A stretch of DNA of 64,000 nucleotides from Prevotella veroralis DSM 19559 = JCM 6290 (GTDB taxonomy: Bacteria; Bacteroidota; Bacteroidia; Bacteroidales; Bacteroidaceae): positions 1 through 64,000 of the forward strand of contig NZ_KB898331.1 of the NCBI RefSeq assembly GCF_000377625.1, in the 5' to 3' direction. The translations under genes and the position numbers were made by a program. The notes beneath the pieces are model-generated. The model saw only the letters and a program-made list of their open reading frames with translations, searched no databases and was not told where the DNA came from. Shown here piece after piece: positions 37,651 to 46,414 of this stretch; position 1 is the first letter of the stretch; each line of letters opens with the position of its first letter.

Positions 37651-38862
37651 TTATTTCAATGCCGCTTTCTTTTGTTTTACATAGTCTCCGAAGACACGGT
37701 CGAGTTCTGCCCTTTGTTCAGAATCGAGTGTATCATTGGCTTGAATAAGTCCATGATAATAACTCTTGATAGCCTTTGACAACTTTGCTCGATCGGCTGA
37801 GTTCTTATCGAAGATATTATCCAAATCATGATAGAGAGCGGGCTTCATTGTGTTGAGGAAAGCGAGTTTCCCTGTCATTGGAGCCGCATTCTGGGTGCTA
37901 TCGTTGGGCTGCTCGTTAGGAGAAGTGACCTTTACGCTATCTTCGGGAGCTGTTTCTTCATCCGACTTAAAGACAGATGAGACATCAATCTTGCCCATTT
38001 GATTGAGCAAAGCACCACCATAATTATATGTCAGAACGCCAAGAACAATCACAACCACAGCGATCACAGCCACCATAACGGTGCCTTTACCTATTGTAGG
38101 CATGGTAAATGACGACCCTTCATGATTGAGATCGGTTAGGAACTCATCGATGTTTGCATAACGATCACTGCGCTTGAAGGCACAACAACGCTTGATCACT
38201 TCACTATAAGCAAGCGTTAGCCCCATCGCTTTCATTATCGTTCCGAGCGAATAGATATCAGCTGTTCCGTCGGCAGTCATGGTTTCGTCTTTCAGTTCTG
38301 GTGCCATGAAGCGTGTCGTGTCAGCAGTTGCTTTAACGTCATCAAGCGACAATACATTGAAATCTATCAGCTTCACATGATTGCCTTGAGCAGTGATAAG
38401 GACATTAGAAGGCTTTAGATTGCGATGAATCACCCCCTGACTGTGAGCATAACGGAGTACATCTGCTATCTGATTCACAATCGCGATCTTCTCATCGTCC
38501 GTGTGTTGTTCTTTAAGATAAGCCTGTAGTGTGCGACCTTCTACAAACTCCTCTTCTATACAAAGCCCATAGCCCTCAACCTCCACAAGCCCTTGATAGC
38601 GTATAATGCCCGTATGGTTCAATCGTTGACATTGTTTGAACTCGCACTTCAGGGCATTTCTTAGCAACGTACGCTTGCTATTCTCCTCCTTTAAACCCTT
38701 GAGGATGACAGTCTGATCACCCTTGTGACATTTCACAATAAGGCTATATCCTTGTGAAGGAATCACCTCATAATCTGTGTAACTACCCTTTAAAGGCATT
38801 TCATCTGTCTGTGACGACTGGTTGGATGTATGGTTCTTATCTATCATTGATATCGATCGCAT
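37651..38862 (-). CDS. Serine/threonine protein kinase-like membrane protein, probable pseudokinase
   Basis: A 403-residue protein with a kinase-like domain (about 30-245), a transmembrane helix (about 262-278) and an extracytoplasmic tail (about 280-403). Lys55 (VILKGL) and the APE motif (187-189) are present. However, HRDLK is HRNLKPSN with Asn148 in place of the catalytic Asp (codon AAT), DFG is DFN (167-169), and no GxGxxG loop is visible. Loss of these features suggests little or no phosphotransfer and a scaffolding or sensing role. The start could also be the Met at residue 7. Confidence 0.82.
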   Translation of the reverse strand: MRSISMIDKNHTSNQSSQTDEMPLKGSYTDYEVIPSQGYSLIVKCHKGDQTVILKGLKEENSKRTLLRNALKCEFKQCQRLNHTGIIRYQGLVEVEGYGLCIEEEFVEGRTLQAYLKEQHTDDEKIAIVNQIADVLRYAHSQGVIHRNLKPSNVLITAQGNHVKLIDFNVLSLDDVKATADTTRFMAPELKDETMTADGTADIYSLGTIMKAMGLTLAYSEVIKRCCAFKRSDRYANIDEFLTDLNHEGSSFTMPTIGKGTVMVAVIAVVVIVLGVLTYNYGGALLNQMGKIDVSSVFKSDEETAPEDSVKVTSPNEQPNDSTQNAAPMTGKLAFLNTMKPALYHDLDNIFDKNSADRAKLSKAIKSYYHGLIQANDTLDSEQRAELDRVFGDYVKQKKAALK

Positions 38863-38890
38863 TTAAATAGTTAATATGTATCTCTGTGCG

Positions 38891-38898
38891 CAAAATTA
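38891..38898 (-). promoter_or_regulatory. Promoter -7 box for the kinase-like gene
   Basis: TAATTTTG on the minus strand, 29 bp upstream of the ATG. Confidence 0.5.
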
Positions 38899-39089
38899 GC
38901 AAAAAAAAATGATATAAGGCATAGTTACAGACTTTTAAGCATAAATAGATGTTAAGCTGGCAAGCATCAGTAGCAATATTGAACATTATTTGTTATAGTC
39001 TTATAGTCTATTTTGCCATAATAACAACCTATTCTGCTCTTTTGCTATATATACTCTTGTTCGCCTATTGCGATACTGGATTAAATGCT

Positions 39090-39097
39090 TACCTTTG
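39090..39097 (+). promoter_or_regulatory. Promoter for the SDR gene
   Basis: TACCTTTG with TTG at 39068-39070, 19 bp upstream. Confidence 0.65.
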
Positions 39098-39143
39098 CAC
39101 TCGTAATTAGGAAACAAATAATTAACCGGATAAGAATTAAGCA

Positions 39144-39962
39144 ATGGAAAAGAAAGTAATCATCCTCACTGGAGCAAGTAGTGGTATAGGGTATCAAACG
39201 GCAGAGATGCTTGCGAAGCAAGGTCATATTGTATATGGTGCAGCACGAAGAGTAGAGAAGATGAATGCACTAAAGCAGTTCGGAGTGAAGCCACTACAAT
39301 TGGATGTAACCGTAGAAGAGAGTGTTAATAAAGCAGTTGAGACTGTTATCGCAGCAGAAGGACGCATAGATGTGTTGGTGAACAATGCTGGCTATGGTTC
39401 GTATGGTGCTGTTGAAGACGTAAGTATAGAGGAGGCTCGCAAGCAATTCGACGTTAATATCTTTGGTGTCGCTATGTTAACTAAGAAGGTATTACCCTAC
39501 ATGCGTAAGCAACACAGCGGTACTATCATCAACACTAGTTCGATGGGTGGACGTCTAACAACCTATTTCGGCGCATGGTATCATGCGACTAAGTATGCCT
39601 TAGAAGCATTCAGTGATGCTTTGAGAATGGAGACAAAAGGATTCGGAATCAACGTTACTATCATCGAACCGGGTGGTATCAAGACACCATGGGGGGGCAT
39701 TGCTGCCGACCATTTAGAGGAGAGTTCGAAGGGTGGAGCATACGAGGAACAGGCAAAGAAGACGGCTGAAGGGATGCGAAAGCAGTATAGTGGCAACATG
39801 ATGAGCAGCCCAGAAGTAATTGCAAAGGCTATCAGTCGTGCCACAAATGCACGTCGTCCAAAGGCGCGTTATCTCATCGGCTTTGGTGCAAAACCACTCA
39901 TCTTCCTACATACGATATTACCAACTCGCTGGTTTGATTACATGATGATGCACGCAAGCTAA
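39144..39962 (+). CDS. Short-chain dehydrogenase/reductase
   Basis: A 272-residue classical SDR. The cofactor loop is TGASSGIG (9-16), the NNAG motif is in VLVNNAGYG, and the active-site Tyr-Lys pair is in YHATKYALEAF. An Arg at AARRVE, just after the second strand, suggests NADP(H) preference. Substrate is unknown; the sequence resembles broad-specificity oxidoreductases found singly in Bacteroidota. It has its own promoter. Confidence 0.9.
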   Translation: MEKKVIILTGASSGIGYQTAEMLAKQGHIVYGAARRVEKMNALKQFGVKPLQLDVTVEESVNKAVETVIAAEGRIDVLVNNAGYGSYGAVEDVSIEEARKQFDVNIFGVAMLTKKVLPYMRKQHSGTIINTSSMGGRLTTYFGAWYHATKYALEAFSDALRMETKGFGINVTIIEPGGIKTPWGGIAADHLEESSKGGAYEEQAKKTAEGMRKQYSGNMMSSPEVIAKAISRATNARRPKARYLIGFGAKPLIFLHTILPTRWFDYMMMHAS

Positions 39963-40446
39963 GCATCATCAGTAATATAGATACATAAACTTTTAGGTGA
40001 ATCGAGCCATCTTTAGCAGTCTTCAACGGCTATACTTTAAATTCAAAATTCAAAGTTCATAATTCAAAATTATGATTAGTACTGTTTGAAGGGGGCGTTT
40101 CTTCGTTGCAAAGAGAGGCTCTCTTCGATACGAAGGGACGCCCTTTTCGATTGGAGAAAGGCGTTCCTTTCTTTGCACTCTTATGATTCCTGCTAACGAG
40201 GCACTGCCTCTTTACACTGGAAACAGGTGACACGAACGTTTCTGCAAGCTCTTACTTTAGACCGGAGTAATCATAAATTTAAATTATGAATGAGGTGTTT
40301 TGAATGAAGACTTAGGCTTAATTGGGAATAAGGAATTAGGAGTTTTGAATTGATTCGATTATAAATTACGAATGAGAGAGTATCTTTTTCAAATAGAAGT
40401 AATCACAATTTTGAATTATGAACTTTGCATTTTGAATTAAAGAAGG
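39963..40446. repeat. Gene-free gap with mosaic repeat island 4
   Basis: Contains family-D AT-rich repeats (TTCAAAATTCAAAGTTCATAA near 40037 in pieces, and AATTTTGAATTATGAACTTT near 40401), and family-B hairpins (GGGCGTTTCTTCG near 40093 and GACGCCCTTTTCGATTGGAG near 40137). No coding sequence is supported. Confidence 0.7.
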
Positions 40447-41376
40447 CTACAGCATCAACTCCTTCACCATCCTCTCTTGTTCCCGATAGTAGGCTTTCTG
40501 ATCCGCATCAGAGACGGGATTCACCTCCGAAAGACTAGCTGCTAAGTTCTGCATAGCCCATGTGATGGTGAAACCAGCCTGTCGCCTCGCCTCAAGACAC
40601 TTGTCTAGTTCGTAACGCGCACGGGCTTTGTCTTGTCTAAACAACAATTCGGCAAGTGTGAACCGCATGCGTTGACGGAACTTCTCATCCCTCTGCAACG
40701 TGATTGCCTTGCATAATAAGGCTATCTTATAACGCTCATCATCAATGAGGGCAGCCAACTCTTGGAATAGAGTTGACTTCTTCGATCTACTTATCAAATG
40801 CCGATAAATATTGATGGCTTTGTCTTTCTTGCCCATAATCTGGTAGATGATAGCCTTATAACGTTGGTTATCTCGGTTATAAGGACTATGTTTCAACGCT
40901 TCAGCAAGGATGGGGGCAGCCCGTAAAGCCATATCGACAGTAGGATTAGCAGCTACTTCCTTGAACACTTTCCCTACAATCCTCATCCCCGTGGAGGGCG
41001 TCACAAAGCCTTCATGCTGCGTCCCTTTCCAGTCGTCCTCAGTAAGTCGTGTGATGTCCCAATGCGTTATGAAGTCGAGCATTGAGAAGCTATTGTTATG
41101 TTCGAAGACCTGAATAGCAGCCCTCATCATCGCACTTTGCCCCTTTAAATCCGTGTCTTTCATTGTGGGATAAAGCCTCATTAGACTCTTAAAGATCTTA
41201 TATGCCTCCTCTAAACGGCGTTGTTGATACCGTAAACGCATCATATCTACACCCACCCAAAACATGGCTATCGTTGTATAATGCCCCTTGTGAGCAGCAT
41301 ACAAAGGTAAGATTGCAGCGTAAGCATCCTCTGTTCGCCCCTGTCGTCGTAGTTCGAATACATCCTTCACATCCAT
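40447..41376 (-). CDS. TPR-like tetratricopeptide protein of unknown function
   Basis: A 309-residue all-helical protein starting MDVKDVFELRRQGRTEDAYA. Several 34-residue-like helical hairpins are suggested (ELRRQGRTEDAYAAILPLYA near 5-25; IIYQIMGKKDKAINIYRHLI near 190). The longer frame to 41406 starts with TTG inside the TATATTTG promoter box, so the ATG at 41376 is chosen. No signal peptide is seen. It is likely a cytoplasmic protein-interaction or assembly factor; function is not assigned. Confidence 0.65.
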   Translation of the reverse strand: MDVKDVFELRRQGRTEDAYAAILPLYAAHKGHYTTIAMFWVGVDMMRLRYQQRRLEEAYKIFKSLMRLYPTMKDTDLKGQSAMMRAAIQVFEHNNSFSMLDFITHWDITRLTEDDWKGTQHEGFVTPSTGMRIVGKVFKEVAANPTVDMALRAAPILAEALKHSPYNRDNQRYKAIIYQIMGKKDKAINIYRHLISRSKKSTLFQELAALIDDERYKIALLCKAITLQRDEKFRQRMRFTLAELLFRQDKARARYELDKCLEARRQAGFTITWAMQNLAASLSEVNPVSDADQKAYYREQERMVKELML

Positions 41377-41403
41377 AGTAATAGTAATAGATAGTTGTTG
41401 TTG

Positions 41404-41411
41404 CAAATATA
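41404..41411 (-). promoter_or_regulatory. Promoter -7 box for the TPR-like gene
   Basis: TATATTTG on the minus strand; leader of about 25 nt. Confidence 0.6.
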
Positions 41412-41484
41412 AACAATAATCTTGAAAAATGCAGAAGATGGTGAACTAAATCGCAAGGAACGATATTTTCTGAATGAATTGCAG

Positions 41485-41492
41485 TACCTTTG
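41485..41492 (+). promoter_or_regulatory. Promoter -7 box for the phosphodiesterase
   Basis: TACCTTTG, 27 bp before the ATG at 41519. It excludes the upstream in-frame ATG at 41474 as a start. Confidence 0.62.
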
Positions 41493-41518
41493 CCTTAGAA
41501 ACAAACAACAGAAAGAAC

Positions 41519-42058
41519 ATGAAATATCTATTTGTATCAGACATTCACGGCTGTTTGCCGACCCTAGAGAAGGTGTTGCAATTCTATGATCGGGGGCATT
41601 ATGACATGTTATGTATCCTTGGTGACATCCTAAACTATGGTCCGCGCAACTCTATTCCAGCGGGTATTGATGCCAAAGGAATCGTTGAAGTATTGAACAA
41701 AAGGGCGCAAGATATAATCGCAGTAAGGGGTAACTGCGATGCAGAAGTTGACCAAATGCTCCTGAAGTTCCCCTTGATGGCAGACTATCTCATGCTCGTT
41801 GATGAAGGAAAACGGCTCTTCCTCACCCACGGACACATATATAATAAGGAGAAGATGCCCGTAGGTAACATTGATGCCATTGTATATGGACACACACATC
41901 TATGGGAGTTAACACATCAAGAGGATGCTCTGGTCTGCAACTTGGGATCGATTACCTTCCCTAAAGGAGGCAATGTTCCAACGTTTATGACATACGAGCA
42001 TGGTGTCTTCACAGCCTATAACTTGGATGGAGAAGTATTAAAGCAAGAACACATATAA
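41519..42058 (+). CDS. yfcE: YfcE-type metallophosphodiesterase
   Basis: A 179-residue calcineurin-like phosphoesterase. All metal motifs are present: SDIHG (7-11), GDILN, RGNCD, LTHGH and YGHTH. Length matches YfcE/MJ0936. These enzymes hydrolyse phosphodiesters in vitro; the natural substrate is uncertain. The shorter start is chosen from the promoter position and family length. A hairpin at 42078 follows. Confidence 0.9.
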   Translation: MKYLFVSDIHGCLPTLEKVLQFYDRGHYDMLCILGDILNYGPRNSIPAGIDAKGIVEVLNKRAQDIIAVRGNCDAEVDQMLLKFPLMADYLMLVDEGKRLFLTHGHIYNKEKMPVGNIDAIVYGHTHLWELTHQEDALVCNLGSITFPKGGNVPTFMTYEHGVFTAYNLDGEVLKQEHI

Positions 42059-42077
42059 GCCGTATCTGGCGAAAAAG

Positions 42078-42117
42078 AAAGGGATTGAACGTATAAAGCT
42101 AACGTTTAATCCCTTTT
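42078..42117 (+). terminator. Terminator between convergent yfcE and dus genes
   Basis: AAAGGGATTGAACGT pairs with AACGTTTAATCCCTTT (one bulge), flanked by T-rich sequence. It may serve both strands. Confidence 0.6.
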
Positions 42118-42147
42118 AAGTTTACCTTTATCAGCAATAAAGCTAAC

Positions 42148-43104
42148 CTATTCTCTCAATCGCTCTCGACAGTCTTCAAGAATTGACATAAGCTCGTCTA
42201 CCTTCGTAGCACGTAGCATGGAGATACGTATCTGTTTGAAGTCTGGAATGCCTTTAAATATCGGTGAAGCCGCAAGGTGGCGTCTTGTATGCAAGATACC
42301 ACGGTATTCATCAATGCGTTCAACGTTGATCTTGAGCATTTCCTCTAGTACATCTATCTTCTCATCGAGGCTTATCTCTTCTGCTCGTGGGCTGAAGATC
42401 CATGGACAACCGAATGTTGCTCGACCAATCATAACGGCATCTACGCCGTAAGTATCGAACTTCTCGCTTGCTTCTAAGCGATTCGTCACATCCCCGTTAC
42501 CAATGATTGGAATCTTAATACGTGGGTTCTTCTTCACTTCTCCTATGAGTGTCCAGTCCGCCTGACCTGTGTACATCTGTGAACGAGTGCGCCCGTGAAT
42601 CGTTAATGCTTGTATGCCGCAATCTTGCAGTTGCTCTGCTAGGTCGGTAATGATGGGGTGTTCGGTGTCCCAACCTAGTCTTGTCTTCACCGTAACAGGT
42701 ACATTTACAGCCTTAACAACCTCTCTTGTGATCTCTAACAGCAGTGGGATATTCTTCAACATACCCGATCCTGCCCCCTTGTTTGCCACCTTCTTCACAG
42801 GACAACCAAAGTTGATATCTATCACGTCAGGCTTTACTTGCTCCACAATCTTGGCTGCTTCAACCATAGAAGCTACATCCCTACCATAGATCTGTATGCC
42901 TACAGGACGCTCACTATCGTCTATCACCATCTTAGAAAGCGTCGACTTGATACTCCTAATGATTGCATCTGCCGATACAAACTCGGTATATACCATTGCT
43001 GCCCCATATCTCTTACACATCTTCCGAAAGCCTATGTCGGTCACATCTTCCATCGGGGCAAGGAACAAAGGACGCTCTCCTAAATCAATCGAACCTATCT
43101 TCAT
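42148..43104 (-). CDS. dusB: tRNA-dihydrouridine synthase
   Basis: A 318-residue FMN enzyme that reduces uridine in tRNA D-loops. It begins with the FMN-barrel motif FLAPMEDVTD (14-23). The catalytic Cys101 is in NFGCPVKKV, and TIHGRTR and IGNGDV, the FMN phosphate contacts, follow. The subtype (DusB) is inferred from general similarity. The ATG lies five bases after a TACCTTTG box, so the message is probably leaderless. Confidence 0.9.
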   Translation of the reverse strand: MKIGSIDLGERPLFLAPMEDVTDIGFRKMCKRYGAAMVYTEFVSADAIIRSIKSTLSKMVIDDSERPVGIQIYGRDVASMVEAAKIVEQVKPDVIDINFGCPVKKVANKGAGSGMLKNIPLLLEITREVVKAVNVPVTVKTRLGWDTEHPIITDLAEQLQDCGIQALTIHGRTRSQMYTGQADWTLIGEVKKNPRIKIPIIGNGDVTNRLEASEKFDTYGVDAVMIGRATFGCPWIFSPRAEEISLDEKIDVLEEMLKINVERIDEYRGILHTRRHLAASPIFKGIPDFKQIRISMLRATKVDELMSILEDCRERLRE

Positions 43105-43109
43105 GCCTG

Positions 43110-43117
43110 CAAAGGTA
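43110..43117 (-). promoter_or_regulatory. Promoter -7 box abutting the dus start codon
   Basis: TACCTTTG on the minus strand ends five bases before the ATG at 43104. Confidence 0.6.
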
Positions 43118-43167
43118 ACAAAAAAGCGAAAGAGAAAACGCCTAATTCAATAAAAAGAGGTGGCATC

Positions 43168-43187
43168 TTTGCAACTAGGTTGCGAAA
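43168..43187. promoter_or_regulatory. Candidate operator for the metal ATPase
   Basis: An imperfect palindrome with half-sites GCAAC-TAG-GTTGC and outer TTT/AAA lies about 10 bp upstream of the -7 box at 43197, in the promoter spacer region. No regulator gene is adjacent. Confidence 0.4.
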
Positions 43188-43196
43188 GTTTATGTG

Positions 43197-43204
43197 TAAC
43201 TTTG
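43197..43204 (+). promoter_or_regulatory. Promoter -7 box for the metal ATPase
   Basis: TAACTTTG, 36 bp upstream of the ATG at 43240. Confidence 0.55.
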
Positions 43205-43239
43205 CGGCAGAATATTAATCATGTAACAGACTTTTAGCT

Positions 43240-45117
43240 ATGAATAAGAAGCTATTACGCATCATTCTCACGGCTATCCTGCTTGCAGGAGCGTGGCTGG
43301 TGGAGCATTATGCAGGACTTGCTATGTGGCAGGTACTGCTTGTTTATCTCATTCCTTACCTCCTCATTGGTTACGATGTATTGTCAGAAGCAGTGGAAGG
43401 AATCATGGATTTGGATCCATTTGACGAAGACTTCCTGATGGCATTAGCAACGATAGGAGCCTTACTCATTGGTTTCTTGCCTGGAGCAGAGCCTCAATTC
43501 GTTGAAGCAGTGTTTGTGATGCTCTTCTTCCAGTTGGGTGAGTTGTTCGAAGACTACGCCGAGGACAAGGCAAGAGATTCGATAACTGAGTTGATGGACA
43601 TACGCCCTGACACTGCAAACATCGAACGGAACGGGCGCATTGAGGCGGTTAGTCCAGAGCAGGTAAGCGTTGGAGACACCGTAATAGTTAAGCCGGGAGA
43701 GAAGATTCCACTTGATGGTACGATCTTAGAAGGCTCCTCCAGTCTTAATACTGTAGCCCTTACGGGTGAGAGTCTACCACGAGATGTGCAAGAAGGAGAC
43801 GCTGTTATCTCTGGATGTGTCAATCTCTCGGGCGTTCTGAGGCTCCGTGTCGACAAGTCCTACAGCCAGTCTACAGCTGCAAAGATTATCCAGTTGGTGG
43901 AAGACGCAGGTAATAACAAGTCGAGAAGTGAGTCGTTTATCCGCCGATTTGCACGTGTCTATACGCCAATCGTGGTCATTTCTGCCCTTGCACTGGCACT
44001 TATTCCACCTTTCTTCTACGATAGTTATGCCCCAGCCTTTGCTACTTGGCTATACAGGGCATTAACTTTCTTGGTTGTTAGTTGCCCTTGCGCACTGGTG
44101 ATTTCCATCCCATTAACCTTCTTCGCAGGTATCGGTGGTGCCTCACATAAGGGTATTCTTATCAAAGGAGGCAACTATATGGATGCCTTGGCAAGGCTTC
44201 AGACCATCGTATTTGATAAGACAGGAACATTGACATACGGCACTTTTGAGGTGGAGGCAGTGCATCCTGACAACTGTTCGGAACAAGAGTTACTACACCT
44301 CGCAGCGCATGTTGAGCGTTATTCAAGCCATCCCATTGCCCTCGCCTTACGACAGGCTTATCCCCATGAGGCTGATAATTGCAGTATAGAAGATGTGCAT
44401 GAAACGGCTGGACAAGGCGTTTCTGCAATGGTCAATGGGCGAGTTGTCAGCGTTGGTAACGACAAAATGATGAAAACATTAGGGCTTTCAATCCCCGTAT
44501 GTAGCCGTTGTAAGAATCATGTAGGTACTATCGTGCATGTTGCCATCAATGGTGTTTATGCCGGACACATCCTTATCTCTGATAAACTGAAAGCTGACGC
44601 ACGTGAGGCAATCAGCTCTTTAAAGACCTTAGGAGTGACCCGCACGGTCATGCTGACAGGTGATAAGGAAGATGCCGCACGCCAAGTAGCCGCAGAAACA
44701 GGCGTAACGGATTATCATGCCGAGCTACTCCCAGCTGATAAGGTAGCACGTGTTGAACAGCTGTTGAGCGATAAGAATGAGAACGGAACACTTGCTTTTG
44801 TGGGTGACGGAATCAACGATGCACCTGTACTGGCGCGTGCTGACGTGGGGATAGCGATGGGTGCTCTGGGTAGCGATGCCGCTATTGAAGCCGCAGATGT
44901 TATCCTCATGGATGACAAACCATCGAAAATCTCGCTTGCAATCAGGCTCTCCCGCCGCACCATTTTCATAGCGAAAGAGAACGCATGGTTCGCTATTAGC
45001 ATTAAAGTGGCAGTCTTGCTCCTTGCCACCTGTGGCTTTGCAAGTATGGGCTTAGCCGTCTTTGCAGATGTTGGTGTAATGGTTCTGGCTGTTCTTAACG
45101 CAATGAGAGCACGATAA
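43240..45117 (+). CDS. Zinc/cadmium/lead-exporting P1B-type ATPase
   Basis: A 625-residue heavy-metal efflux ATPase. The actuator loop TGES is at 175-178, the transmembrane metal site CPC at 282-284, the phosphorylation motif DKTGT at 326-330, SSHPIALAL in the nucleotide domain and GDGINDAPVLARADVG near the hinge. After the last cytoplasmic domain, a Lys (SIKVAVLLLA) and an Asp (FADVGV) match the ZntA P1B-2 pattern for Zn, Cd and Pb. There is no N-terminal metal-binding domain, only a hydrophobic start. Confidence 0.93.
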   Translation: MNKKLLRIILTAILLAGAWLVEHYAGLAMWQVLLVYLIPYLLIGYDVLSEAVEGIMDLDPFDEDFLMALATIGALLIGFLPGAEPQFVEAVFVMLFFQLGELFEDYAEDKARDSITELMDIRPDTANIERNGRIEAVSPEQVSVGDTVIVKPGEKIPLDGTILEGSSSLNTVALTGESLPRDVQEGDAVISGCVNLSGVLRLRVDKSYSQSTAAKIIQLVEDAGNNKSRSESFIRRFARVYTPIVVISALALALIPPFFYDSYAPAFATWLYRALTFLVVSCPCALVISIPLTFFAGIGGASHKGILIKGGNYMDALARLQTIVFDKTGTLTYGTFEVEAVHPDNCSEQELLHLAAHVERYSSHPIALALRQAYPHEADNCSIEDVHETAGQGVSAMVNGRVVSVGNDKMMKTLGLSIPVCSRCKNHVGTIVHVAINGVYAGHILISDKLKADAREAISSLKTLGVTRTVMLTGDKEDAARQVAAETGVTDYHAELLPADKVARVEQLLSDKNENGTLAFVGDGINDAPVLARADVGIAMGALGSDAAIEAADVILMDDKPSKISLAIRLSRRTIFIAKENAWFAISIKVAVLLLATCGFASMGLAVFADVGVMVLAVLNAMRAR

Positions 45118-45320
45118 AGAACGTACTTTATTGGTCGAAATAGCACACGACTCGTTTGTCTGAAGCCGATTGGGACTTGCAGACAAACGAGTCTTTTTAT
45201 TCGTAAGATAGGATTTATAACATTATCAAAAACGCTTATCTTTACTTTAAATAATGTTAGTATCCTTTGTAATTAACCAAAAATTATCAACAAAGGAAAG
45301 CACAAGTGGAAACTTTTATA

Positions 45321-45328
45321 TAGATTTG
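45321..45328 (+). promoter_or_regulatory. Promoter -7 box for the carboxypeptidase-like-domain gene
   Basis: TAGATTTG, about 93 bp upstream of the ATG at 45422. Confidence 0.45.
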
Positions 45329-45421
45329 CAGCAAAGAAAGGAAAGGACTTCTCACAAGTTAACGGACTATTGATGAATTACAGCTATGGCTAAGTTATAC
45401 TCGGCGATACAGGGTTCTCAC

Positions 45422-46045
45422 ATGGAAAGGAGCTATGATAACATTCGTATCATGGCTTTATTGCTGTGGTTATTGTCGGTATCTTCCATGGTAGCACATG
45501 CCCAGAAGACATTGGTTTGTGATGCTGCTACACACTTTCCCATACGTGATGTGCTGGTTAAAGTGGATGGTCGTAACCTCGGAATGACCACTTGGCAAGG
45601 ACTAATCAACCTACCTGATACGTTCCAAACAGCCTCTTTCAGTAAGAAAGGATATGTCCCCGAGAAATTGCTTAGAGCCGAGATTCTACGTGATACCGTC
45701 TTTCTTTATCCTGCAGAACATTACTTGGATGAGGTTATCGTGACGGGTCGGCAAACTACAGATGGGCGTGCTCTATTGGAGAAAATGCCGAAACGTGACA
45801 TCTTAGAAAAGCGTCCGAAGTGTAAGAGAGGAGAGTTTGATATAGGTTTAATGCTCGATAGGAGGTATCAAAGAGACAAACGGCATGTGGAACAACTACG
45901 TAAGATTTTCAAGAAGATGGATGGAGTTGAAGACCATGAAGACCCTATTTTAAAGGCTTATAGACAAACGCTATTGGACCAGAGGAACGATTCCCTCAAG
46001 CAAAGTATGCAACGGAAAGAGGAGAAGAGTGAGCCTTCTAAATAG
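45422..46045 (+). CDS. Secreted protein with carboxypeptidase-regulatory-like domain
   Basis: A 207-residue protein starting MERSYDNIRIMALLLWLLSV with a signal peptide ending MVAHAQ. The mature N-terminus (LVCDAATHFPIRDVLVKVDG, then SFSKKGYVPEKL) is a beta-sandwich like the CarboxypepD_reg-like plug leader of Bacteroidota surface proteins. A basic, helical C-terminus (after LDEVIVTGR) follows. The VIVTGR piece resembles a TonB-receptor linker, but no barrel follows. An ATG 36 bp upstream (45386) is an alternative start. Function unknown. Confidence 0.62.
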   Translation: MERSYDNIRIMALLLWLLSVSSMVAHAQKTLVCDAATHFPIRDVLVKVDGRNLGMTTWQGLINLPDTFQTASFSKKGYVPEKLLRAEILRDTVFLYPAEHYLDEVIVTGRQTTDGRALLEKMPKRDILEKRPKCKRGEFDIGLMLDRRYQRDKRHVEQLRKIFKKMDGVEDHEDPILKAYRQTLLDQRNDSLKQSMQRKEEKSEPSK

Positions 46046-46414
46046 GAAAAGAGCATGAGCTAAAAGAGAGGAAACACTTAGTTAAGTGCGAGAAGAGCAA
46101 GTTTTGTTTGAAAAAATAGCTTATTTTATTTTTGCTTCTAATTTATTATTTCTCTATTTTTAGTCTATTTTTGTATTTACGAAATGCTTTTTTCTGCTTT
46201 ACATTAAGTTCTTCTCCTTCGTAGAGGGATGTTTCTTGGAGGATAGAAGAGGGTAGGGAGGGCTGTGCAAAGCCTCATTCGGGGTAGCGATAGGTGGGCT
46301 TTAATCTTTTTGGGAACGCTTTTCACTTGGCTTAAAAACATATAGTATGAAAGAAGGCTAACGTCTTTGAGATTACTCAAAGAGCTAGCCTTATATGGAA
46401 AAAACTTCTTTCTC
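46046..46414. other. Gene-free gap with AT-rich element and terminator
   Basis: An AT-rich segment (about 46107-46200, GTTTGAAAAAATAGCTTATT...) resembles one at 61334-61425. The M28 peptidase terminator lies at the right end. No gene is supported. Confidence 0.55.
46354..46392 (-). terminator. Terminator after the M28 peptidase
   Basis: AAGGCTA-AC-GTCTTTGAG pairs with CTCAAAGAGCTAGCCTT, a long stem with one bulge. Confidence 0.68.
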
